Positions 7,422 to 14,885 of a stretch of DNA of 64,000 nt are shown here, in pieces (the stretch's first letter is position 1; every line of letters starts with the position of its first letter). A program made the position numbers and the translations under genes. The DNA comes from Rhizomicrobium sp. (GTDB lineage: Bacteria > Pseudomonadota > Alphaproteobacteria > Micropepsales > Micropepsaceae). Under the pieces are notes generated by a model that ran no database searches, was not told the DNA's origin, and was given only the letters and a program-made list of their open reading frames with translations. The stretch is from NCBI GenBank assembly GCA_037200385.1, contig JBBCGL010000001.1, forward strand, positions 1,922,001 to 1,986,000. Reading direction: 5' to 3'.

Positions 7422-9368
7422 ATGTCCACCCCGCCGGTCACGGATGGCGACGATGTCATCGCGAATGCCGTCGAGCAGGCGCATCTGCCCAGCCTGATCG
7501 CGGCGCTGGTGCACGTCACCGGCGACGAGAGCCTGGTCACCGGCGAGATCAAGCCGGTCTACGATTTCTTCGGCGACGGCCAGGGCGGATTGACGGAGGC
7601 GCAGCGCGCCGACACCAAAGCGCGGGCGGTCGCGGCGCTGAAGGCGCTGCGCGACGGCAAGGCGGTCCCGGCCCAGCCCAATTCCGCGACCGTGCGCAAG
7701 ATGATGAACTTCGTCGCGGGCGCGGACATCCCGGAGCGCTACGTCCCGTTCCTCGAAGAAGAGCTGGCGCTGACGGCGACCGACGTGAAGGCGGTGCCGA
7801 CACTGGCGTCGCTGCCGGCGGCGAAGAAGGAAGACTTCCACGTCCTGATCATCGGGGCGGGGATGTCGGGCCTGCTGGCGGCGATACGGCTCAAGCAGGC
7901 GGGCATTCCCTATGTGATGGTCGACAAGAACACGGAGGTCGGCGGGACGTGGTTCGTGAACACCTATCCGGGCTGCCGGGTCGACAATCCGAACCATCTC
8001 TATTCCTACTCCTTCGAGCCGAACCATGACTGGCCCTATCACTTCTCGACCCAGCCCTTGCTGTGGAAATATTTCCAGGGCGTGGCGGACAAGTACGGGC
8101 TGAAGCCCGCGATCCGCTTCCAGACCGAGGTGATCGAGAGCGCCTATGACGAGGCGACGGCGCAGTGGCATACGCGGGTGCGCGCCGCGGACGGTAAAGA
8201 GGACACCATTGTCACCAATGCGGTGATCACCGCGGTAGGACAGCTGTCGCGGCCGCGCCTGCCGGACATCAAGGGAATCGAGAGCTTCAAGGGCCGGTCG
8301 TTCCACTCGGCGACCTGGGATCATTCCGTCGACCTGAAAGGCAAGCGCGTCGCGGTGATCGGCACCGGCGCGAGCGCCTTTCAGTTCGTTCCGGAGATCG
8401 CGCCCGATGCGGCGCGGCTCACCGTCTTCCAGCGCAATCCGCCCTGGCTGGGACCGACCGAAAACTACCATCACAAGGTCGACGAAGGTAAGAAGTGGCT
8501 GCTCAAGCACGTGCCCTTCTATGCCAAGTGGTACCGCTTCTGGCTGTTCTGGATGCTGACCGACGGCATCTATGAGTTCGTCAAGGCCGATCCGGACTGG
8601 ACGGCGCGCAAGGACAGCGTGGGGGCGCAGAACGACATGCTCCGCGAGCTGCTCACGCAATACACGCACAGCCAGCTCGAGGGGCGCCCCGACCTGCAGG
8701 CGGCGGCGACGCCGAACTATCCGCCCGGCGGCAAGCGCAGCGTGCGCGACAACGGCGTGTGGCTGGCGGCGCTCAAGCGGCCGAACGTCGAGACGGTGAC
8801 CGATCCGATCGCCGAGATCACGCCGACCGGACTCAAGACCCGGGACGGACGGAACTTCGAGGTCGACGTCATCATCTATGGCACCGGCTTCACCGCAAGC
8901 CAGTTCCTGGAGCCGATGACGTTCAAGGGCAAGGGCGGGATCGACCTGCACGCGCAATGGGCCGGCGATGCGCGGGCCTATCTGGGCATCGCGGTGCCGA
9001 ACTTCCCGAACCTGTTCATCATGTACGGGCCGAACACCAACATCGTGGTCAACGGCTCGATCATCTTCTTTTCCGAATGCGAAATCCGCTACATCCAGGG
9101 CCTGCTCGAGCTGCTGCTGCGCTCCCATGCGCGCGCGATCGAGGTGAAGAAGGACGTGCATGACGCGTTCAACATCCGGGTGGACCAGAGCAATGCGCAG
9201 ATGGCCTGGGGCGTGCCGCAGGTCACCTCCTGGTACAAGAACCAGAACGGCCGGGTGACGCAGAACTGGCCGTGGCCGCTGGTGGATTACTGGGATGCGA
9301 CGCGCACGCCCAATCCGGCGGACTATGAACTCTCCGGCGCGCCGGACGCGAAGGTCGCGGCACAGTAG
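7422..9368 (+). CDS. Flavin-containing monooxygenase, Baeyer-Villiger type
   Basis: This 648-residue protein has two dinucleotide folds: FAD site VLIIGAGMSGLLAA at residues 141-154 and NADPH site VAVIGTGASAFQFV near 310. Between them FKGRSFHSATW matches the FxGxxxHxxxW fingerprint of Baeyer-Villiger monooxygenases, which insert oxygen next to a ketone. The first 135 residues are an extra N-terminal helical region, as in the larger type I enzymes acting on bulky or cyclic ketones. I choose ATG 7422, preceded by GGGAG, rather than the upstream ATG 7347 whose extension is not protein-like. The nitroreductase gene follows after 10 bases, probably in one operon. Substrate unknown. Confidence 0.92.
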   Translation: MSTPPVTDGDDVIANAVEQAHLPSLIAALVHVTGDESLVTGEIKPVYDFFGDGQGGLTEAQRADTKARAVAALKALRDGKAVPAQPNSATVRKMMNFVAGADIPERYVPFLEEELALTATDVKAVPTLASLPAAKKEDFHVLIIGAGMSGLLAAIRLKQAGIPYVMVDKNTEVGGTWFVNTYPGCRVDNPNHLYSYSFEPNHDWPYHFSTQPLLWKYFQGVADKYGLKPAIRFQTEVIESAYDEATAQWHTRVRAADGKEDTIVTNAVITAVGQLSRPRLPDIKGIESFKGRSFHSATWDHSVDLKGKRVAVIGTGASAFQFVPEIAPDAARLTVFQRNPPWLGPTENYHHKVDEGKKWLLKHVPFYAKWYRFWLFWMLTDGIYEFVKADPDWTARKDSVGAQNDMLRELLTQYTHSQLEGRPDLQAAATPNYPPGGKRSVRDNGVWLAALKRPNVETVTDPIAEITPTGLKTRDGRNFEVDVIIYGTGFTASQFLEPMTFKGKGGIDLHAQWAGDARAYLGIAVPNFPNLFIMYGPNTNIVVNGSIIFFSECEIRYIQGLLELLLRSHARAIEVKKDVHDAFNIRVDQSNAQMAWGVPQVTSWYKNQNGRVTQNWPWPLVDYWDATRTPNPADYELSGAPDAKVAAQ

Positions 9369-9378
9369 GAGACCCGCG

Positions 9379-10047
9379 GTGCATCTCATCGACGTCCTGC
9401 ATGCGCGCAGATCCGTGCGCGCCTTCCGCCCCGATCCCGTCTCGCGCGAGACGGTGGAGGAACTGCTGCGGCTGGCGTCGCGGGCGCCATCGGGCACCAA
9501 CATCCAGCCGTGGAACGTGCATGTCGTGGCGGGCGCGGTGCGGGCCCGGCTCGAGGCCGAAGTCCTGGCGCATCGCGACTCCAATCCGCCCGACGACCGC
9601 GCCGAGTTTCCGCGCACCGGCAAGCGCAAGGAGCCCTATGTCGGGCGCATGCGCAAGCTCGGCAAGGACATGTACTCCCTGATCGGCATCCCCAAGGGCG
9701 ACCAGGCCGCGAACTGGGCGCAATGGGGCCGCAACTACAAATTCTTCGACGCGCCGGTCGGCCTGATCTTCACCATCGACAAGGATCTCGACGCGATGAG
9801 CTTCGTCGACATCGGGATGTTCATGCAGAGCTTCATGCTGGCGGCCAAGCTGCACGGCCTCGACACCTGCGCCCAGGGCGCGTGGAACAACTACTGGAGC
9901 GTGACGCGGCGGGTGCTGAACGTGCCGGAGGACGAATACATCCTCTGCGGCATCTCGCTGGGCTATGCCGACGAGGCGTCGCCCGTGAACACGCTGGTCT
10001 CGGAGCGCGAGCCGGTGGAGCGTTTTGCGACGTTCCACGGGTTTTGA
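9379..10047 (+). CDS. Nitroreductase family protein
   Basis: This 222-residue protein has the FMN-dependent nitroreductase fold. The opening RRSVRAFRPDPVSRETVEELLRLA and RAPSGTNIQPW segments form the FMN phosphate and isoalloxazine site, and the C-terminal GISLGYADEASPVN is also typical. Family members reduce nitro compounds, quinones or enoates with NAD(P)H. I start it at GTG 9379, which has AGGAG nine bases upstream overlapping the stop of the monooxygenase gene; the next ATG would remove the FMN-binding region. It probably belongs to an operon with the monooxygenase. The natural substrate is not deducible. Confidence 0.9.
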   Translation: MHLIDVLHARRSVRAFRPDPVSRETVEELLRLASRAPSGTNIQPWNVHVVAGAVRARLEAEVLAHRDSNPPDDRAEFPRTGKRKEPYVGRMRKLGKDMYSLIGIPKGDQAANWAQWGRNYKFFDAPVGLIFTIDKDLDAMSFVDIGMFMQSFMLAAKLHGLDTCAQGAWNNYWSVTRRVLNVPEDEYILCGISLGYADEASPVNTLVSEREPVERFATFHGF

Positions 10048-10077
10048 GCCCCAACTCCTCGCGGGAGAGGCGAGGCA

Positions 10078-10103
10078 GGAACGAAACCTCTGTTGCCACC
10101 GTT
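10078..10103 (+). promoter_or_regulatory. EcfG-type general stress promoter
   Basis: GGAAC at 10078-10082 and CGTT at 10100-10103 are separated by exactly 17 bases, a full match to the alphaproteobacterial sigma-EcfG consensus (GGAAC-N16/17-CGTT). The start of a small membrane protein gene lies 30 bases downstream at 10134. Such promoters drive the PhyR-NepR-EcfG general stress response; those regulators are outside this window. A nine-base exact match in a GC-rich genome can occur by chance, but position and direction fit a promoter. Confidence 0.6.
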
Positions 10104-10133
10104 ATCTTCGGTGGGTTCCCACAAGGCCGTCTC

Positions 10134-10325
10134 ATGTCCGCATTTACGCTCTATGTCGTCGGCTTCTTCGTCCTGCTGGCAGGACTGATCTATGCGGCCT
10201 TCCTGGTCCATGTTCCGCAGACCTGGATCATCGTGGGCGCGCTGATCGTGGTGGGACTGGGGATCATGTCCGCGGTGTCACACACCAAGCGGCGCGATCC
10301 GCCGAGCGTCGCGCCGGAGCCCTAG
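10134..10325 (+). CDS. Small two-helix membrane protein, putative stress-induced
   Basis: This 63-residue protein is unrecognised. Two hydrophobic stretches (about residues 4-24 and 30-47) predict two inner-membrane helices, followed by a positively charged and proline-rich tail (KRRDPPSVAPEP). No catalytic or metal motif is visible. The ATG follows a perfect EcfG-type promoter and the gene stands alone between the nitroreductase gene and a convergent SDR. Small membrane proteins of this kind are common members of the general stress regulon, but no specific function can be assigned. Its codon use resembles that of neighbouring genes, supporting a real gene. Confidence 0.7.
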   Translation: MSAFTLYVVGFFVLLAGLIYAAFLVHVPQTWIIVGALIVVGLGIMSAVSHTKRRDPPSVAPEP

Positions 10326-10328
10326 GAC

Positions 10329-11030
10329 CTACCACACTTCCCTGAACGGCCTGATCTCGACGTTGAAGCTCCAGGCGCTCCTGTCCTGGTGCGCGAGGTG
10401 CCAGATCTCATCGGCGATCGCCGCAGGCTTGATGAACGCATCCGACGGCTTGGCCTTCAGCCGATCACGCGCCGACAGCGTGTCGATCACGGCGTCGATC
10501 ACGACATAAGCCACATGCACGCCCTTGGGGCCCACCTCGCGCGCGATGGCTTCGGCGAGGATGCGCTGGGCGGCCTTGGTCGGCGCCAGTCCGGCCAGGT
10601 CGACGCGGCCGCGCCGGGCGCTCATGTTGCCCGTGACGATCAGCGCGCCGTCGCCCTTGGCGATCATGCCGGGGACGAAGCGTTGCGCGAGCGAGAGCAG
10701 GACCATCGTGTTGGTCTGGAAATTCTGGTTCAGGACCTCCGGCTTGAGGTCGAGGAAACTGCCGAACGTGCCGCCGACCGCGTTGTGGACCACGACGGAG
10801 GGGGCGCCGAGGTCGCGCTCGACGGCGTCGCAGGTTGCGGCGATCTGGGCCGGATCGGTCACGTCGCAAGGATAGGCGCTGGTACCGGGCACCGTCCGTT
10901 CGAGGGCCACGAGCCGTTCGGCGACGCGGGCGAGCATCGCGACCTTGTAGCCGCCGGCCGCGAAACGACGGGCCAGTGCGGCGCCGGTTCCAGGCCCCAC
11001 GCCGGCGATGAGGCAGACTTTATCAGACAT
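10329..11030 (-). CDS. SDR-fold protein lacking the catalytic tyrosine
   Basis: This 233-residue protein keeps the SDR nucleotide-binding start (CLIAGVGPGTGAALARRF) and the overall length. However, the segment that should read Tyr-x3-Lys is LAPTKAAQRI: the lysine is present, but the tyrosine position is leucine. The serine motif is also weak (VTGNMSARRG). It therefore may bind NAD(P) without the standard hydride-transfer chemistry, or use another acid. The start ATG 11030 is preceded by GGAGACC. It is divergent from a 2OG oxygenase gene and converges on a small membrane protein gene. The fold assignment is firm, the enzymatic role open. Confidence 0.85.
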   Translation of the reverse strand: MSDKVCLIAGVGPGTGAALARRFAAGGYKVAMLARVAERLVALERTVPGTSAYPCDVTDPAQIAATCDAVERDLGAPSVVVHNAVGGTFGSFLDLKPEVLNQNFQTNTMVLLSLAQRFVPGMIAKGDGALIVTGNMSARRGRVDLAGLAPTKAAQRILAEAIAREVGPKGVHVAYVVIDAVIDTLSARDRLKAKPSDAFIKPAAIADEIWHLAHQDRSAWSFNVEIRPFREVW

Positions 11031-11127
11031 GCAGGTCTCCAATAGACGGCGCGGGCGGAGCGGCTCGCCCTGAAAGCCGCGCCGGCGGCTTTGCCCAATG
11101 CGGCGGAAGACGCATATATTATCTCCT

Positions 11128-12108
11128 ATGTCCCAAACCCTGCCAGTCATCAATGTCGCGCCGCTGTTCGGCAGCGACGATGCGGCGCGCGCCGCGACGG
11201 CGCTCGCGATCGGGCGGGCCTGCCGCGAGAACGGGTTCTTCTATGCGACCGGCCACGGCGTCGATTCCACGCCGCTCGACGGGCTGGCGCGGCAATTCTT
11301 CGCGCTGCCGGAAGCCGAGAAGATGCAGATCGCCATGGCGCGCGGCGGACGTGCCTGGCGCGGCTATTTCCCCGTCGGCGGCGAACTGACCTCCGGCAAG
11401 CCCGACCGCAAGGAGGGCATCTATTTCGGCAGCGAGCTTGCGGCGGAGCACCCGCGGGTGCGCGCCGGCGTTCCGCTGCATGGCGCCAACCAGTTTCCGG
11501 CGCGGCCGACGGGCTTGCGCGCGGCGGTGCTCGACTATCTGGACGCCAACACACGCGCGGCGCATGCGATCCTCGAAGGGATCGCGCTGAGCCTCGGCCT
11601 GGAGGCGGGATATTTCCGCGACCACTACACCGCCGACCCGACGATCCTGTTCCGCATCTTCCACTATCCGCCCGACGTGCCGGCGTCGGCGCAATGGGGC
11701 GTCGGCGAGCATACCGACTACGGCCTGCTCACCCTGCTGGCGCAGGACGATGCGGGCGGGCTGCAGGTGAAGGCGCCGCAGGGCTGGCTCGAGGCGCCGC
11801 CGCTGCCCGGCACGCTGGTGTGCAACATCGGCGACATGCTGGACCGCCTGACCGGCGGCCTCTACCGCTCGACGCCGCATCGCGCCAAGAACACGAGCGG
11901 ACGCGGGCGGCTGTCCTTTCCCTTTTTCTTCGATCCCGGCTGGGAGACGCAGATCGTGCCGCTGCCCGCGCATGCGACGGCGCAGGACGACCGCGCGACG
12001 CGGTGGGACGGCGAGAGCGTGCATGCATTCCGCGGCAGCTATGGCGCCTATCTCCTGGGAAAGGTCGGAAAGGTGTTTCCGGACCTCAAGCGGGACGTGA
12101 TGTCGTAG
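11128..12108 (+). CDS. Isopenicillin N synthase-like 2OG-Fe(II) oxygenase
   Basis: This 326-residue protein has the DIOX_N plus 2OG-FeII_Oxy architecture of the isopenicillin N synthase family. The N-terminal [10 protein letters not shown] and [10 protein letters not shown] segments match this group. The iron triad is visible as HTD in [13 protein letters not shown] and His in STPHRAKNT, with the 2-oxoglutarate-binding Arg in [13 protein letters not shown] (R-x-S). Bacterial relatives hydroxylate or desaturate small molecules, and some make ethylene. ATG 11128 is preceded by atctcct, a weak ribosome site; ATG 11098 is an alternative adding ten residues. The gene stands alone. Confidence 0.9.
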   Translation: MSQTLPVINVAPLFGSDDAARAATALAIGRACRENGFFYATGHGVDSTPLDGLARQFFALPEAEKMQIAMARGGRAWRGYFPVGGELTSGKPDRKEGIYFGSELAAEHPRVRAGVPLHGANQFPARPTGLRAAVLDYLDANTRAAHAILEGIALSLGLEAGYFRDHYTADPTILFRIFHYPPDVPASAQWGVGEHTDYGLLTLLAQDDAGGLQVKAPQGWLEAPPLPGTLVCNIGDMLDRLTGGLYRSTPHRAKNTSGRGRLSFPFFFDPGWETQIVPLPAHATAQDDRATRWDGESVHAFRGSYGAYLLGKVGKVFPDLKRDVMS

Positions 12109-12344
12109 CGCCGCGCAACGGCGTGTGCAGGAAACGCGCTCGTTACGCACCTGTGGGGATTTGGCGGAAATGGGGCTTGGACCGACTCGGTTCAAGGGGC
12201 GCCGAAAAATAATTCCGTAGACGGACTATCCCCCGGAGACGCGCGTGAAAGCGGCGGCGCGGCTGACGGAAACCGGAACGCGTGGGGGATAAGTCCGCGC
12301 CCGCGCCGCAGCGGACGATATTTTGTTGCGGCAAAAGAATCTTC
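12109..12344. other. Convergent intergenic region with two palindromes
   Basis: This gap lies between convergent genes. At 12176-12196 is a 21-base near-perfect palindrome centred on ACCGACTCGGT. At 12223-12234 and 12284-12296, GGACTATCCCCC and GGGGGATAAGTCC are inverted with one extra base, enclosing a GC-rich segment, so about 74 bases can fold together. No uridine tract follows either, so they are not textbook terminators. They may act as a bidirectional transcription stop or be part of a small RNA. No open frame looks coding. Confidence 0.4.
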
Positions 12345-13076
12345 TCAGGTCGTCCAGCCGCCGTCGATCGCCAGCGTCTGGCCGGTGACGAAGCCGCTCT
12401 CGTCGCTCGCGAGATAGACCGCGGCGGCGGCGATCTCCTCCGCGCGGCCGAAGCGGCCCATGGGCTGTCGGGCGATGAAGGACGCGAGGGCCGCCTTGGG
12501 ATCGGGCTGGGCGGCGAGGCGGGCCTGCAGCGAGGGCGTGTCGACCGTGCCGGGACAGATCGCGTTGCAGCGGATGCCCTGCGCCACGAAATCGGCGGCG
12601 ACCGATTTGGTGAGCCCGATCACGGCCGCCTTGGTGGTGCCATAGGCGCTGCGGTTGGGCACGCCGGTGAGGCTGGACGCCACCGACGCGATGTTCACGA
12701 TCGAGCCATGGCCGCGCGCCAGCATGCCGGGCAGCACGGCGCGGATGGTGCGGACCATGGAGAGGACGTTCAGGTCCCAGGCCCGGTTGAAGGTCTCCGG
12801 CGCGGTGTCGAGCACGGTACCGTTCGGCACCATTCCGGCACAGTTGAACACCACGTCGCAGCGGCCAAGCGCGGCGAAGAAGCCGTTCACCTCGGCTTCG
12901 TCGACGACATTGAGCGGCGCGACGCGGATGCCGCCGGCTTCCAGCGACGCCAGTGCCGCTTCGTCGATGTCGGTCGCCCAGACCGTCGCGCCTTCGGCGG
13001 CGAAGGCGAGCGCGGTGGCGCGGCCGATACCGGCGCCGGCCGCGGTCACGACGGCGATCTTGTCCTTCAAACGCAT
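12345..13076 (-). CDS. SDR oxidoreductase, DHRS6/BDH2-like
   Basis: This 243-residue classical SDR is strikingly like the vertebrate DHRS6/BDH2 group in the segments I can recall: VASSLTGVPNRSAYGTTKAA contains the active-site Tyr-x3-Lys, GLTKSVAADF follows, and CPGTVDTPSLQ is nearly identical. The N-terminal TAAGAGIG binds NAD. BDH2-type enzymes have been described as 3-hydroxybutyrate or 4-hydroxyproline-related dehydrogenases, while bacterial relatives oxidise hydroxy acids or sugars, so the substrate stays open. It lies seven bases downstream of the retropepsin gene on the same strand and may be co-transcribed with it. Confidence 0.9.
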   Translation of the reverse strand: MRLKDKIAVVTAAGAGIGRATALAFAAEGATVWATDIDEAALASLEAGGIRVAPLNVVDEAEVNGFFAALGRCDVVFNCAGMVPNGTVLDTAPETFNRAWDLNVLSMVRTIRAVLPGMLARGHGSIVNIASVASSLTGVPNRSAYGTTKAAVIGLTKSVAADFVAQGIRCNAICPGTVDTPSLQARLAAQPDPKAALASFIARQPMGRFGRAEEIAAAAVYLASDESGFVTGQTLAIDGGWTT

Positions 13077-13083
13077 GGGTGCA

Positions 13084-14073
13084 TCAGCCGCGGCTCGCCA
13101 TCATGAATTGCGCCAGCTTGAAGCGCAGCTCCTTACGGCCGTAATCGATAGTGACCGAAGAGGTCTGGCGCAAGAAGTTCATGCCGATGAACAGCGCCGG
13201 CTTGTCGGCCAGCCCCCAGACGTCGAAGACGTCGAGGTCGGAGACCACCAGCACCGAATTGTTGAAGGCGAGCGCGCCGAGCTTGATGTGCTCGACGAAG
13301 GTCAGGCGGCCGCCGGCCGAGCCGCCGGTGACGCCGAGGAGCTGGATCACCGAATCGCCGAGATATTTGCCGCCGTTCTTCTGAAGCTGGTTGAACAGAT
13401 GCGTGTTGGCGATCGAGATCTGCGCCCCGGAATCGACGAAGGCGAAGGCCTTGCTGCCGTCGACGCTGCAATTGAACGCGGTGAGCTTGCCGTTCGAGCC
13501 GTTGACGCGGACGACCGCCTGGTCCGACACGATCGACCGCCAGCCGGCGTCGACATCGGAGGGCGCGACCGTCAGCCGATGATGCAGGAAGTCGAAGGTC
13601 ACCGCCTGGCGGTCGATCACGTCGATGCCGAGATAGCCGTCCGCCCCCAGCCAGCCATGGGGCAGGACGGGCATGGGCAGCGAGTCCACGTTGACATGCC
13701 CGACGCGCAGATTGTCGAGATGCACCGACGGCGCGGGGAGCGCCCGCGCGATGCCCTGGACGATCACATTCTCGCCCGGCACCAGCCCGAGCGCGGCGGC
13801 GACGTCGTCGGCGATCACGCTGCGGTCGGCGCCGGTGTCGACCACGAAGCGGAACGGACCCTTCTGGTTGATATAGGTCTCGACGGTCAGGCGATCCTGC
13901 GCGTCGGCGACGCCCTGGATGTTCTCGGTCGCGGGCGGCAGTGCAAGCGGCGGCAGGACGAGCGGCGGGAGCGGCGCCAGGCGCGGCCCGGTTGCGGCGC
14001 GGGCCAGCGGCGGCACCAGCGCGAGCGCCGCGGCGCCCGTTCCCAAGAGGCTCCGGCGGGAAAACTGCGACAT
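13084..14073 (-). CDS. Exported protein with two retropepsin-like aspartic protease domains
   Basis: This 329-residue protein starts with a twin-arginine signal (SRRSLLGTGAAALALV, cleavage probably after the ARA near residue 27), so a folded export via Tat is predicted. It then carries two aspartyl protease half-domains: DTGADRSV with D79 and DSGAQIS with D214. Retropepsins normally dimerise; here both halves lie in one chain, as in pepsin-like tandem arrangements. Whether the Ser in the second motif keeps activity is open, but DSG is used by several active enzymes. A proline and leucine rich linker (residues 32-48) follows the signal. ATG 14073 is preceded by GGGAGGG. Confidence 0.8.
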   Translation of the reverse strand: MSQFSRRSLLGTGAAALALVPPLARAATGPRLAPLPPLVLPPLALPPATENIQGVADAQDRLTVETYINQKGPFRFVVDTGADRSVIADDVAAALGLVPGENVIVQGIARALPAPSVHLDNLRVGHVNVDSLPMPVLPHGWLGADGYLGIDVIDRQAVTFDFLHHRLTVAPSDVDAGWRSIVSDQAVVRVNGSNGKLTAFNCSVDGSKAFAFVDSGAQISIANTHLFNQLQKNGGKYLGDSVIQLLGVTGGSAGGRLTFVEHIKLGALAFNNSVLVVSDLDVFDVWGLADKPALFIGMNFLRQTSSVTIDYGRKELRFKLAQFMMASRG

Positions 14074-14116
14074 GGTCCCTCCCAGGCGTCCATCGGCGAC
14101 GCGTCTTTGGGCGGAG

Positions 14117-14217
14117 CCTAGCACCGGCCCGGGGGGCCGGCGATCACGCTCGCGTCACTTCGGTCCGCCGGCGGCGGCGGCTTCGCGGCGTGCCGCTGGG
14201 CCGCGTTCCGGTGCTAG
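14117..14217. promoter_or_regulatory. Mirror-image -10 elements between divergent genes
   Basis: CTAGCACCGG at 14117-14126 and CCGGTGCTAG at 14208-14217 are exact inverted copies 81 bases apart. Each reads outward as CCGGTGCTAGG(A/C)T, which can serve as an extended -10 (TAGGAT to the right, TAGGCT to the left), about 30-45 bases before the divergent start codons. The -35 hexamers are weak. Alternatively the pair could bind a shared regulator. Confidence 0.3.
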
Positions 14218-14247
14218 GATCGGCGAAAACCATAGCGGAGACGCCAC

Positions 14248-14808
14248 GTGAGACTGACCCAGCCGCGCATCGCGCCCCTGACCGACGCCGAGCTCACGCC
14301 GGAGCAGCAGGAGATCCTGGCGCCGATGGGCGGACGGGTGCTGAACATCTTCCGCACCCTGGTACGCGAGCCCAAGGCGATCCGGGGCTTCCTCGCCTGG
14401 GGCAATTATGTGCTGTCGAAGCGCAACGCCCTGCCCGCCCGCGAGCGGGAGATCGTGATCCTGCGCATCGGGTTCCTCTGCAGATCGGGCTATGAGTGGA
14501 CGCAGCATGTCGGCATCGGCAAGCGCGAAGGGCTCAACGACGACGAGATCGCGCGGATCAAGCAAGGCGCGGACGCCGGCTGGGGCGCGGCCGACGCGGC
14601 GCTGATCCGGGCGAGCGACGAGCTGCATGCGGGCCAGTTCGTCACCGACGCGACCTGGAAGGCGCTCGGCGCGCATTTCACCCAGAAGCAATGCATGGAC
14701 GTCGTGTTCACCGCAGGGCAGTACACCCAGGTCTCGATGATCCTCAATTCCTTCGGCGTGCAGCTCGACGAGGGCCAGACCCTCGATCCCGACCTCAAGG
14801 GCTTCTAG
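14248..14808 (+). CDS. Carboxymuconolactone decarboxylase family protein
   Basis: This 186-residue all-helical protein is of the CMD/AhpD-like superfamily. The core segment ALPAREREIVILRIGFLCRSGYEWTQHVGIGKREGL is typical, with the Glu and the His of the proton-relay (EWTQH), but a single Cys replaces the CxxC redox pair of AhpD. So it is more probably a decarboxylase-like or unassigned CMD protein than a peroxidase. It starts at GTG 14248 preceded by GCGGAGACGCC. An SDR start fragment follows directly after its stop, suggesting a former partner gene was lost. The substrate is not identifiable. Confidence 0.88.
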   Translation: MRLTQPRIAPLTDAELTPEQQEILAPMGGRVLNIFRTLVREPKAIRGFLAWGNYVLSKRNALPAREREIVILRIGFLCRSGYEWTQHVGIGKREGLNDDEIARIKQGADAGWGAADAALIRASDELHAGQFVTDATWKALGAHFTQKQCMDVVFTAGQYTQVSMILNSFGVQLDEGQTLDPDLKGF

Positions 14809-14883
14809 ATGCGGCTGCAGGACAAGACCGCTGTGGTGATCGGCGCCGGCATGAGGCTGGCCGCGTCGGATCGGATCGGTTGA
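14809..14883 (+). pseudogene. 5' remnant of a short-chain dehydrogenase gene
   Basis: Directly after the CMD gene an ATG opens a 24-codon frame reading MRLQDKTAVVIGAG, which is exactly how a classical SDR begins (beta-1 strand and first glycines of the NAD site). After residue 14 it departs from any SDR pattern (MRLAASDRIG) and stops at 14881-14883. The rest of the gene is absent: the methyltransferase gene begins three bases later. The simplest reading is a deletion that removed an SDR and fused its first 40-45 bases to downstream sequence. Confidence 0.6.
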
Positions 14884-14885
14884 CC

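Noticed and set aside
7074-9629. Upstream extension of the cydP frame to 902 codons
   Set aside because: The extra part is antisense to the monooxygenase gene; only the last 50 codons match a bd small subunit.
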